Of a stretch of 64,000 nucleotides of DNA, positions 33,723 through 44,043 are shown piece after piece. This DNA is from Daphnia carinata. Taxonomy: Eukaryota; Arthropoda; Branchiopoda; Diplostraca; Daphniidae. Under the pieces are notes generated by a model that did no database searches, was not told the DNA's origin, and worked only from the letters and a program-made list of their open reading frames with translations. Location of the stretch: contig NC_081336.1 in NCBI RefSeq assembly GCF_022539665.2, positions 8,718,778 through 8,782,777 on the forward strand. The letters are read 5' to 3'. The position numbers and the translations under genes are program-made. The first letter of the stretch is position 1; each line of letters starts with the position of its first letter.

Positions 33723-34700
33723 GATGAACTGATTTTTTCTTCTTCACAGAGATCCTTTCGCCGAGAACGACAATATTAAACTGAAGCTGATTCTGGCTTT
33801 GCCGAACGGCTGATATACATCGGGTCATCTGTCATTTCTTCCATTGTGAGTTTTCCTTAAAAAGAAAACCCAAAACTTATGGATTCTTAAGAACCTTCTC
33901 TGTTCTGTTCGGAGTTTATCATCATTAGGACAGCTAACATCACGAGTCGCATAACGTGTTTCAGCTGGATACCCGTAACTGTTGACTGGGACGTGAGGCT
34001 ATTACAATATCGTCACCCACTGCGCCCTTTCCACTTTTATCATGTCAAAACTGGATTAGAGAAAAAGGAAAGAGGAAGGAAGGCACTGATCTTGACGACT
34101 TCATATAGCTGGTTGGTGACTGTAGTATTTGATCAAAATTAAAAATTATTAATACACTGACCAACAAAAATAGCCCAACTAAATAAGTCTTACTTTTTTC
34201 AGTCGGGCTTAAAATTTTTATCGGCAAAAACTGACACTCATTGGAATTGGTCAGGTAGACACGTGAACATGGTGGTACCGGAGAAACTGGATGGCCCTAT
34301 CCCTATCGAAAACTCGTCATACCCCCATTTTGGAATAAACTAAAGAAAAGGAACAAGAAATTAAAGTGTGTTTCCGCAAGTATTACGCTTTTTTCCTTTT
34401 TTTTAAGTGAAATCTTAATTCGGATGATTACTTTAAATTTTGTTTAAAAACATTTAATTTGTGACGGGTAAAATTTCTGGTAATGACCTTTGCGTCCACA
34501 GGAGGCGCTTTAAACCGTGGCTCATCGGGCAGTTTTTTTTTTTCAGGCATATCTCTAGATTGGCTTAACGCGTGCAGTCTGCTGTCTGCACGCGCAAAAA
34601 TTTGTTTCATTCTGATCTAATTTTTTTCTGTCCAGGGTCACAAGATAAGTGTTTTCTTGTATTCCTATTGTGATTACTTTAATATGGTTTTGTTTAACAG
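33723..34700. other. Intergenic region between the small membrane protein and the vasa-like pseudogene
   Basis: About 1 kb. No gene recognised. A poly-T tract lies near 34,390-34,410 and another at 34,535. Confidence 0.4.
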
Positions 34701-36353
34701 TGTGGAGAAGGATATTTTGCCAGAGAGTGTCCACAAGCTGGTGGGTGCGGTTGTAGTGGTCCGTCGACGTCACAAAGTAAGATGAAAATATCGAAAAATG
34801 TGTTCGAACTTCTTGGTGCTTTTCATAGTATGGGGAAGGGGGAATTTCTCGAAGGATTGTCCACAAGAGGGCCGTGTCGGTGGTGGAAGTCATACCTGCC
34901 ATGAGGTAAAAAAAAACATTCTTAGTGTTCATTTTTAACGAAGAAGAGGACCATGTAGAAAGGCATTTTTCACAAGGAGGAGGCATTGGTGGCAGCAAGT
35001 GTTACAATGTAAATATCAATTGTATCTTCACAAAAATATTTTATGTTCCAGTGTTCATTGTTTTACCCCAGTGTCATGAAGCTGGCCACACCTCGAAAGG
35101 CTGCCAGAATCTATTCAGTGAATTGACGGAAGATGGAAAGCTGAGGGAAAAATACACTCCAGAAACTGTGATGTGATGAAAAGGAACTGAGTATAGGCAT
35201 CGTCTGTAGAGATCACTTTAACAAGTTTGAGAAAGTCATGCTCCAGGTAAGCCATTTTTCGAACTGTATTTTGTGCTTTGAAAATATCTATTGGGTTTGC
35301 TTTAGGTTACAGGAAAGATGTACCTCAATACATAACATCATTCTAAGGAGCCGGCCTGTGCCCAATACTACTTCAAAACATTAAGAATTCTGGTTACATA
35401 AAACCAACACCTGTACAGAAAGCTTCAGTTACAGTTATTCTTGCCTAAAGAGATTTGATTGCTTGCGCTGTCACGTACTCCGGCAAAACGACAATCCAAT
35501 TAATTAACGCTGCGTAATTTTGAAACCTTGATGGCCTCGTACTGACTTGGTTCGAATGGGTCGGTATGAACTGGGTGAGTGGAAGATGGTAACTAAGATA
35601 CTCAACAACCCCTTCGTGATATTCGTTGATTAAGTCATCTAAAATTTTACTTTTTTTCATGTAGGCGGCGTGCTTGGTACCGGTTATGAACATATTGTCA
35701 GAACAAGGTGTTGCTGGTGCGTCTCATGCCATGTTTCAAAAGCCAGAAGTTGTAATTGTCGCACCCATTCGTGAATTGGCCATTCAAATTCACCGGGTGG
35801 CGTGTAAATTCCCCTACAATTCGGTTTTCAAATCTGTGATTATATATAGAGGAACTGTCACGAGCCATCAGCGGTCAAATCTTCAAGCTGGATGCAAAAT
35901 ACTCTTGTCGCGATCGCGGGGCGACTCAAGGATTTTCTCGACCGTGGAGTATTTGACTTCACCGGGGGTCAGGTTTTAAATTTTGGACGAAGCTGATCGA
36001 ATGCTTGCAATGAGTTTCGGCCCCAATATTGAAAAAATTGTCAACCACCCAACGAAAGTATGTTCTCGATGGCTTTTGAGTATGAGATTTTACTAATGTT
36101 GCTGCCCGTGGTTTAGGCAATAGTTTCTGCGTTCTTCGTATGTTTATTTACGTATTTGATGTTTGTATTGTTTTGTTTTTTTCAGATATTGGCGGCGTAA
36201 ACTATGTCGTAATTTATGACTTGCCAACTGATATTGAAGAGTATGTTCAATCGTGTTGATCGAATGGGCCGCGTGGTAAATGTTGGAAAACCAATAAGCT
36301 TCTTCGACGAAGAAAGAGATGACTGCTGGAAAGTTTGTGTCTTTGTTAACTAA
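34701..36353 (+). pseudogene. Broken vasa-like DEAD-box RNA helicase, copy 1
   Basis: Pieces of a vasa-type helicase lie in the correct order. CCHC zinc knuckles come first (CGEGYFARECPQAG, CHEAGHTSKGC). Then come REKYTPE, the Q-motif region YIKPTPVQKASVTV, motif I as TYSGKTT, QGVAGASHAMFQKPEV, motif Ia as PIRELA (normally PTRELA), motif II DEADRML and NIEKIVNHPT. NVAARGL and GGVNYVVIYDLPTDIEEYV follow, and the C-terminal FFDEERDD. The copy is dead. Stops and frame changes separate the pieces (for example between LDRGVFDF and ILDEAD). Motif Ib is destroyed. The segment holding motif III (SAT) and motif IV is absent between about 36,060 and 36,090. Introns are retained, so this is not a processed retrocopy. 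Confidence 0.82.
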
Positions 36354-36945
36354 GGTAAGAACCTACTCTAGTTTGACATCTAATTTTATTTCTCTGCCCT
36401 TGTGTTCGTTTTAATAATCCTACGTATTTTTATTTATTTTTTTCCTCCAACGCCGATGTACCGCCATTCATGCAAGCGATGGTCTCAGGTGGGAATGGGT
36501 TACGACTTAAGCGCCCCTTCGACTCAAGGGGGCTTTGCTAGTCGATAAATGCGCCGAGTAAGTTTAGACCTAGGTAGTTTTTATAACTTGTAGATCTAAT
36601 TTAATCTCTTCGCAGATCGGCGATAGACCTGGATTTGTTGCCTTGCCTAATGAAGTTGAAGAAAGCTGTGATTAACTCAATGTCGTTCACCTGGTTGGCT
36701 TATTTCGAGTAATCCAAAACCAAAATTCTTTTCCAAGAACATCTTGGAACTTTCCTGCAATGCCTACTTGCAAATTTGATGTGTTTATTTTGCTTACCAG
36801 ATACTTGAATAAAAAACAAATTCATTATGTTTAAGGAAACAGGTAATGGAAAAAGTTTTATGTTGTACTCTTCCATTTCTAGCGAGATTTTTTTTTAAAT
36901 TTATCAAATAACTACATAGCTATCAAAATCTCAAACAATATGTGT

Positions 36946-37020
36946 AAGGACAATTATGGCATACCGGTAGCATGCTGTCCTACAGTGCGAAGGGTCTGTG
37001 TTTCGAATCCAAGAATGGTT
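36946..37020 (+). repeat. tRNA-like module 1
   Basis: A-box-like TGGCATACCGG and B-box-like GTTTCGAATCC lie at the spacing seen in tRNA genes. The acceptor stem is not convincing. Probably a tRNA-derived SINE head or tRNA pseudogene. A short hairpin (TCCCAGAAAAATATCTGGGA) follows at about 37,074-37,093. Confidence 0.45.
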
Positions 37021-37189
37021 AATATTGCTTGGCGCGGTCGTCCTAGAACATTTCTGGAACGCTGGCGGCATCGTCCCAGAAAAATATCTGGGACGCTACA
37101 GATCGTCGAGAAGCTTGATTTTTTCCCTTTTTTGCCATTTTTCGTTATTTCGACAAATATACGTGTGCTATGAAGAAAAAAACGTGCCT

Positions 37190-37262
37190 TGTGAATCTGA
37201 GCGTTGAACCCCAGACCTTCGGCTTCTGAAGCCGATGCTCTACCATTGAGCTATTTCATATA
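37190..37262 (-). repeat. tRNA-like module 2 (best preserved)
   Basis: On the minus strand the A box is perfect (TAGCTCAATGG). The anticodon stem TCGGC/GCCGA closes a 7-base loop TTCAGAA, and the B box is GGTTCAACGCT. The D arm GCTC/GAGC pairs. The acceptor stem pairs at about five of seven positions and the T stem is imperfect. The loop would give anticodon CAG, but the short variable arm does not fit tRNA-Leu. A tRNA pseudogene or SINE head is more likely than a working gene. Confidence 0.5.
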
Positions 37263-37361
37263 TTTTAATACTACTAGTACTAATAGTATATTTAGGAATA
37301 CGGTTTGGACTTGGAAAAAAAAAAAGCAAGCCTCCTTTTTGTTTCCTGACCATTCACTGGC

Positions 37362-37436
37362 TCAAAACATCGAACCCAAGACCCAGGCCACTTTTCTTTC
37401 CGAATACCATTACCTAAGATAGCCGATTACCCATTT
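37362..37436 (-). repeat. tRNA-like module 3
   Basis: The minus strand reads GGCTATCTTAGGTAATGG and, downstream, TTGGGTTCGATGTT, resembling A and B boxes at tRNA spacing. The stems are degraded. Confidence 0.38.
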
Positions 37437-37869
37437 TTTTCTCTGTCGGAAGTTTTTCTATCACACCATACGTTGTACATCGAAAACCATGATTTTTCTC
37501 CCATCGGTGACAGAACCGACTTCGTTTTTTTTTTCTTTTTCGGTTTTTCGTCCTGCAAGTTGCCTGTGGTGGCAATGACGCATTTAGCGTCGAAATAAAC
37601 AATTGCAGTAATACAAAATAAAGTTCAGACAACGTTGTGTATTTGTGAAACGCAAAAAAAGAAAACAGGAATTTTTGAAATTTTTACAAAAGGACAAAAC
37701 AAACATGGAAAAATCCGCCATTTTTATCTAACCCAAAAACCGTGCATCACAACATACGCAGACACGTTGCACGACAACAGAAATCTAAAACTTGTTTTTT
37801 TTCTTTGTTTTTTTTGCTGTTGTTTTTTCTTTTCCCCATAGAAAATGAAAGAAAAATGAGAAATTCTCT

Positions 37870-38850
37870 TTACCGCTGCTGATGTTGCTGCAAAGGAATC
37901 AATGGCTGCCTGTCGTCATAGGATGGAGAAGATTCGTAGCTGATGTCATCGCTCTTCCGACGGTCGATCGTGTTGACCGAGCACTGAAAAAAAAACAGCT
38001 GTTCCACATCCAGATTGGTGCACCGACAATGCCTGTTGTGACGAATATGTAGTCTTCCATGTACGTCGCAGCCAGTTCTTGTACTTCATCTGGGAATGTA
38101 GCCGAAAACGTACAAGCATGACGGATTCCCTACAGAGAAACAAATAGTATTACATCAGTCAAATTTCATCACTCAAAAGCCATCGATTACATACTTTCGG
38201 ATGCATCGTTGGATGGTTAACAATTTTTTCAACATTGGGGCTGAAACCTTCTTTTTTCGAAAGATGTTATGTATTGACGTACATCTTTTCTTGTAACCTA
38301 AAGCAAACCCAATAGGTATGTTTAAATTATAAAATACATTTTCGAGAAATGGCTTACCTGGAGGATGACTTTATCAAAATTGTTAAAGTGTTTCCCACAG
38401 ACGATGCCCTTAAATAGTTCCTTTTCATCACATCACAGTTTCTGGAATGTATTTTTCATGCGGCTTTCCATCTTCTGTCAATTCACTGAATAGTTTGGCC
38501 AGCCTTTCGAGGTGTAGCCAGCTTCATGACACTACGGGTAAAACAATGAACACTGAAATATAAAATATTTTTGTGAAGATACAATTGATGTTTATATTGT
38601 AACAATTGCTGCCACCGTTGCATCCTCCTTGTGGAAAGTCCCTTGCTACATGGTCCTCTTCTTCGTAAAAATGTGCCCTAAAAATCTTGTTTTTTTGGTT
38701 TTTTGTTTACCTCATGGCAGGTACGACTTCCACTACCACCACGGCCCCTCTCGTGGACAATCCTTCGAGATATGTCCCCTTCCCCATACTATGAAAAGCA
38801 CCAAGAATTTAAGTTCGAACACCTTTTTCGATATTTTCATGTGTAGAAAC
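37870..38850 (-). pseudogene. Broken vasa-like DEAD-box RNA helicase, copy 2 (inverted)
   Basis: The reverse complement of 38,255-38,850 matches 34,770-35,345 of copy 1 across exons and introns, including the zinc-knuckle region and the TGKMYLNT-like segment. It then jumps to PNVEKIVNHPT and, at 38,140-37,900, continues into a stretch absent from copy 1: FSATFPDEVQELAATYMED with motif III SAT, then DYIFVTTGIVGAP, with a frame change. The Q motif, motif I and motif II are missing. The two copies have lost different parts. Divergence is moderate, so the duplication is not recent. Confidence 0.75.
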
Positions 38851-38894
38851 ACTGATGTGAACGAATATGACGGTACTCATAGATTCATTGTTTC

Positions 38895-38965
38895 ACCCAA
38901 GCGGGATTTGATCCTAAGATATATCGCTTAGCCAACCAATACTTTACTTTTCAGCTATGGGCTAC
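38895..38965 (-). repeat. tRNA-like module 4
   Basis: The minus strand has a TTGGTTGGCTAAGCG D-arm-like segment and GGATCAAATCC, a good B box with a closed T arm. Weak overall. Confidence 0.35.
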
Positions 38966-39060
38966 GATAGCAATGGTAGTTAAATGAATGCTTACATCAC
39001 ACAATTTTCACTTCTTAATATAAAATTTTTTGCTTGTCGATTATAACACTCAATTAAAGC

Positions 39061-39130
39061 TGCAATGAGATTTGAACACCAGAACTTTGTTTTGTCTCGC
39101 TGACGCTTTACCGTTAACCTACCTAGTCAC
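39061..39130 (-). repeat. tRNA-like module 5
   Basis: The minus strand has TAGGTTAACGGTAAAGCG (A box and D arm) and GGTGTTCAAATCTC (B box). An imperfect tandem (CTGTTCTGTCAG twice) lies nearby at 39,224-39,248. Probably SINE-derived. Confidence 0.4.
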
Positions 39131-40142
39131 ATGTTCTGAAGTGTTCTGCACAGGGATAAATGTTCTGAATATTTTTGAGACATCTAGCGACGAAATAACA
39201 ATTCATTTTCATGGCCTTCACAACTGTTCTGTCAGCTGTTCTGTCAGCCGTTCCATTTCGCGTGGCGTTGGATCTCAGGATGGCTGCTAAAATGGACGTC
39301 GTTCCTTCTTGAAAATTTCACGACTGATTTTGTGTCTTTCTTAAATCTGGGTTTTGTGAATAAAATCCAAGGAAACTTGTTAAAGGTATTATTGAAAATA
39401 TTTACGTCAAGTGTTATTGCACCATTCATTAAAAATTATATAGAGAAGGAGGAGGAGCAGGGCTCGACTTTACCACGTTTGTCATCTCCGTTTGGCAAAT
39501 ACGCCCACTTTTGTTCCAAAGGTGCTTAACAATCTATATCTTCTAGATACTAACAGGTTCAACTCAATTCTATCAGATGTTACAATTTATCATTAACAGT
39601 TTTAACTATGTAACTATTTTTAGATCTTTGGGACTTACCTGGTGTGCTGTGTGGGCTGCAGAGTTGGCCCGTGGCAGAAAGGAATTCTGTGAATGTTCTT
39701 TGTTTAGTGTAAATAAAAGATTTTCAGTTCAACATAATTTTGGTCTTCTCATTGTTCGTAACTGGCCCGTCAAATGTGTCACATTGTGTAGGACACTGAA
39801 AATGTGAGTTTAGAAAACTTCTTTTTCAATTATGTATTGAAGACTGATTCCTTTTTTATTAACTTTACAGGGAACAGGTAGGTAGAAAAAATTAAGCTTT
39901 CTTCTGATTTTGAACAACTCTTCGATAGCTGGTTGGTTAAGTGTTATAGGTGGTGGAACAAGTATTCCAAGTTTTTGATAATTTCTATAGTCAATTAATG
40001 TTAAATAAAATACACAGAAAAAAGTAAATTGAAATGAATTGTTTTATTGTCCCTCCTCCACCCAACAATTCCACCACTATTTTACATATATAACAATATA
40101 CAAATATATACAGACATACAAATACACATACATACATGCACT
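39131..40142. other. Intergenic region
   Basis: About 1 kb without a recognisable gene. Open frames here are short and lack splice or codon support. A short run of TATA/CATA repeats lies near 40,085-40,135. Confidence 0.4.
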
Positions 40143-40508
40143 TAAGTTAACCCATTGGCTGCCAGGCCATGCAACCTTGGGTTGCTTAAACTACAGTAAC
40201 TACGCGTGACGTCATAAGGATCGCCACCAAGTGGAACCTTGTCCGAAGACAAAGTCCGGGCTGGCACAGTGATAGAAACCCTTCCGGGAATGCACACCCC
40301 AGGTAAACTATCACTGTACCGACAAAGAGAGGCCCTGCTGGTGCATTGCCTACTATGCGCCTAAAGACACAAGGCCTTGTGCCTTTAGGCGCATTGGCGA
40401 CTGTCCCACCCCATGGTATAGAAACCATGAGGCAGAACAGCGCCACGGGTCCCTAAAGCTACAAAAAAAATGGGACACAAGCGGGGTGGCAGCCAATGGG
40501 TTAACTTA
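40143..40508. mobile_element. Foldback/MITE-like element 1 (366 bp)
   Basis: A 22-base perfect terminal inverted repeat begins TAAGTTAACCCATTGGCTGC at 40143-40164 and recurs inverted at 40487-40508. The interior contains a second perfect palindrome around CCTAAAGACACAAGGCC / GGCCTTGTGCCTTTAGG at about 40,360-40,392. No transposase ORF is present, so it would be non-autonomous. Target duplication is unclear. Confidence 0.65.
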
Positions 40509-40670
40509 CATACTACACACACAATACACAACAAAATAAAATACCAAGATGACGATCCACGATGAACGCCGCCATCGCCGCGGGCTGTCTGCTGAGCTAC
40601 ATCCTTTTTCGGTCGATTTTTCCATGAGGGGCGATGGGGAAGACGGCGATGAGATGACGGCAAGGCTTTA

Positions 40671-41090
40671 ATGAGACGATGGCAAAGGCGAAGACGGCGA
40701 CAAGACGATGACGATGACGATGGCGATGGCGAAGGCGAAGACGGCGACAAGACGATGGCGATGGCGAAGGCGAAGACGAAGAGACAAGACGATGGCGATG
40801 ACGAAGGCGAAGACGGCGACAAGACGATGGCGATGGCGAAGGCGAAGACGGCGACAAGACGATGGCGATGGCGAAGGCGAAGACGGCGACAAGACGATGG
40901 CGATGGCGAAGACGGCGGCAAGACGATATGAAGGAGAAGGTGAAGACGGCGACGAGACGATATGACGGCGACAAGACGATGGCGAAGGCGAAAACGGCAA
41001 CGGGACGATGGCAAAGGCAAAGACGGCAACGGGACGATGGCAAAGGCAAAGACGGCGACGAGACGATGGCAAAGGCGACAGATGAGGCGA
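40671..41090. repeat. GATGGCGAAGGCGAAGACGGCGACAA-type minisatellite
   Basis: About 420 bases of an imperfect array. In the centre (about 40,735-40,920) the unit is close to 35 bases; toward the ends shorter 18-29-base variants occur. Composition is strongly strand-biased (purine-rich on +). Open frames on both strands here (poly Asp/Gly/Lys or Ser/Pro/Arg) are by-products of the repeat. Confidence 0.85.
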
Positions 41091-43599
41091 CTACCAGGAA
41101 AATTGTTCTTATATGTCCTGGGAAACAGATGATAAACAAATCAGATTCGAGAACCACATGATCTTTGATAAAAAAAAAAGAGATCAAAGTATGGTTATGG
41201 TTAACTGGGGTGTCAAAATGGCAGAAGTTTGAAAACAAAAACTAGCTCAGGTGATTTCCTGGATTAATAGGACCATACTGATGAAATGGACTTAACGTAG
41301 GGGGTGCTACTTCTAAGACATGGCCTTCCATACTTAAAAAAAAGACACCGGCTGCATGGCAATCTTTTATCTTCAATCTACTTTCAACAAGAGCTGGACG
41401 CAAACAGTTGTGTTATAAAGCTATGCTTGTTGAATGAAGGTTGAAGGAGTTCAAACAAGGAAATGCCTAGCGCACCCAGAAGTCATAAACATTGAAAACA
41501 AAGGTGAAAAAAAGTTAATAAAACATTTAGTTCTCTAGATATACATGAAAAAAGAGATATATCTTAAAAAGTAATAGCTCAACTAGTGGGCTTGAGCTTG
41601 AAACGATTCAGCCAATACTTTTGAGTCTACTTACAATTCTACTGAGAGGTTCATTGCAAATTAATACTCTTGCTTACACTTTACCAATAACATTTCTGCT
41701 ATTCTCTGAAAAAGAATTGGGAGACATTTAATCCTAGAAAAATCTGAAGATTGCATTTTCCAAAGCACAGTCTCAGCATTGACTTGCGAGCTTTCCATGC
41801 TCAAGTTGTCATAGCTTGTTAACATAACTAGCATCCACTTTCCAATTCTAATAATAAAGCGAAATTGTGACACCTAAAAAGCAAAATGATCATATGGTAC
41901 TTACTTGGTACTATAGATGCACAAAACCACGTGAAAACTTAAAAAATCAAGAGAGCAAAAAGTTTTGCATGTTGACGTAGCTAATGACACACATAGCAGA
42001 CGACGGTTGCATTCAATTTTCTAGGTTTTAATCCTACACGACAAATGTTTGTTAAAACCTTATTAAATAGGTATTCGGAATATTTCGACACCCTCAGATG
42101 AGTTGATTTTGTATTTGGACTTCCCTACTTCCTTTTGTGCAAATTTTCCGGAAATAATTCGGAAGTAAGGATTAACTTGAGAACATGAACCGCAAAAAGA
42201 AAAGAATCAGACTATTAGTTCATGTAAATCTGGTATACAGAACGAATGATTTTTACCTGATAACTTGAATTATGAGATATGTGAATTTTTTTGTCTTTTT
42301 CCTGATACATTCATTCTATCCCAAATTGTGTAAGACCGTGAAAATGTGGTTCTTTCTTTCTTGCAGAGACTTGCTAAAAGGCACATAAGTCTGTTTGCCT
42401 GGATTTGAATATGACGAAAGATTTGGACAATTTGTTTTCTTTAACTATTGGTCCTAGCAGAATCGACATGCTAATAGTGTGTGATACTACACAAGCAACG
42501 ACAACACACAAGCAATGACAAGCTGTATACAGTCAGCGAAATTAAGTTTATTGCAAGATGTTAAACCTCGTATTAACTATTCTCATATAAATATAGCCTA
42601 CACATATTTTCTTTAAGGTGCAATTACTATTGCAGAAGATGCCGGGACTGCATTTCATTTACGAATGGGCAATCCAATGTGGTGATCTGGTCATTTGTTT
42701 ATGATTCCTGTTGTCTGGCTGTCCATCTTGGCATCCAGCGATTGCTGTTCTTATATCACATACAACCATTAGAGCAATCAAAGGAAAGAAAAGGAAAATA
42801 ACTAAATTAAAAAGCAATGCTGAATGAGGACAGAAAAAACATCATCGTGTCATGACACTGCTCAGATGAACTGATTGCAACTGGGTTATCGATCTGTGAA
42901 TTAAAGAATAAACTATATCAATATCATTTTTGTCAAACTTACACTGCAGAAATGATGAGATCTGGAAGTTCATCTTTTATCACAGAACATTACTATTCCA
43001 CATGTTAGTGGTGATATTCAGTTGATTTTTTAGCCCATTGAAATGACAACCTTATGTGTTGACTGATAGTCACATGAAAAGAAATTGTTAAAAATTAATG
43101 ACATGGTTGAGGTATATGCACATTTATCTTAATATTTATATATTATATTAAATATTGGTAATATAATATTTATACCTTATGCTTACTCATTTAGATGACA
43201 GCAGCGAAAACTTCCGGCTGCCTATCAAAGGAAAAGTGGTACTAAACAAAGCAGGATGCACATTAAAAGAATTAAGTGAGGTTCAAATTTTGTCCGCCAG
43301 ATGCTATCTCCTAATTAATGATTCATGCCCTCAGATAATTTGAACACAGCGCCAATACTGGCATGGCAAACCAAAGGGAAATCTTAAGAAACCCGACATT
43401 CTTTTCACAGGTATGAAATCAAAACGTAAACATCAAAGATAAGCCTTCGTTTTTAAACAACATGAAATAAAATAATTCGATAGTCATCAAGCTTTTGTTT
43501 TAAATGACAGCAAACGCCGGTCCCTTTGTTAGGTAAGCTATCTGACTCGAACCACCGCCCCACCCCCTCCTTCCTTCACAATTTAAGCGCAATATTGGT
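41091..43599. other. Intergenic region
   Basis: About 2.5 kb, AT-rich. One open stretch of about 70 codons on the minus strand (41661-41873) is preceded by a good acceptor (GCTTTTTAG). Its protein is not recognised and no partner exon was found. A TATATTA-rich patch lies at 43,130-43,170. Confidence 0.4.
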
Positions 43600-43623
43600 C
43601 TTTACCTCTTCTGTTCTTCCAAG
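43600..43623 (+). promoter_or_regulatory. Likely noncoding first exon of eL41 with pyrimidine-rich 5' end
   Basis: CCTCTTCTGTTCTTCCAAG followed by GTGATC looks like a 5' terminal oligopyrimidine (TOP) leader and donor, typical of ribosomal protein genes. It would splice to an acceptor at GTGATCTCAG (exon from 43831). The exact transcription start is inferred. Confidence 0.4.
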
Positions 43624-43856
43624 GTGATCCTTTGTCTAGCAGGTGGAGGTTCCCTTTCTTTCATCTCAGATCTTAAAAAAGGTTGGGAAGCCTGGACGGT
43701 CGAAAGTAACTTCGTGACAGCAATAATCATTCTCTCCAGCAGCCTGAAACAGGTAAGTGTTCCTTTCTCAACTTCCATTCTAATTCATCTCACGTTAAAT
43801 ATTTTCTCGAGTATAGTTGGGTGATCTCAGAGTCGATTCCCGAGCCCGACTACAAC

Positions 43857-44043
43857 ACGAGAGCTAAGGTAAAACTTAAAAATTTCTCGCTAAGTTCCTG
43901 GCATGTCTGAACTTGAAAATTAGCATTGCTTACGTGTACTTGGTGTGGTAATTAAATAACAAAACTTGTATGAATAGTGGCGCAAAAAGCGAATGCGTAG
44001 GCTGAAGCGAAAGCGCAGGAAGATGCGCGCCCGTTCAAAGTAG
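43857..44043 (+). CDS. RpL41: 60S ribosomal protein eL41 (RPL41), start codon reads ACG
   Basis: Two coding exons, 43857-43868 and 43978-44043, are separated by a 109-base intron with GTAAAA donor and TGAATAG acceptor. They encode the 25-residue, arginine/lysine-rich eL41, a component of the large ribosomal subunit. The second exon matches the family exactly from WRKKRMRR to ARSK plus stop, and the first gives RAK. The family's initiator Met codon is ACG here, in an otherwise ideal context (CAAC before it). The upstream open frame has no ATG back to the stop at about 43,709. The intron shows this is not a processed copy. Either the T is a sequence error or variant, initiation is at ACG, or this is a lost copy. 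The gene is too short for ordinary ORF tracks. Confidence 0.88.

Noticed and set aside
34925-36353. A working vasa gene with unusual introns
   Set aside because: Motif III/IV is missing, motif Ib is destroyed, and stops and frame changes interrupt motifs that never vary in active DEAD-box helicases.
37190-37262. Functional tRNA-Leu(CAG)
   Set aside because: Type I variable arm, imperfect acceptor and T stems, and neighbouring decayed relatives make a tRNA-like repeat more likely.
40385-41238. Long open frames rich in Ser/Pro/Arg (minus) or Asp/Gly/Lys (plus)
   Set aside because: They are products of the minisatellite; similar open frames occur in several frames on both strands with no start context or splice support.
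43624-43824. 66-codon ORF in front of eL41
   Set aside because: It lies between the probable noncoding exon and the eL41 coding exon, in another frame, and reads like an intron.
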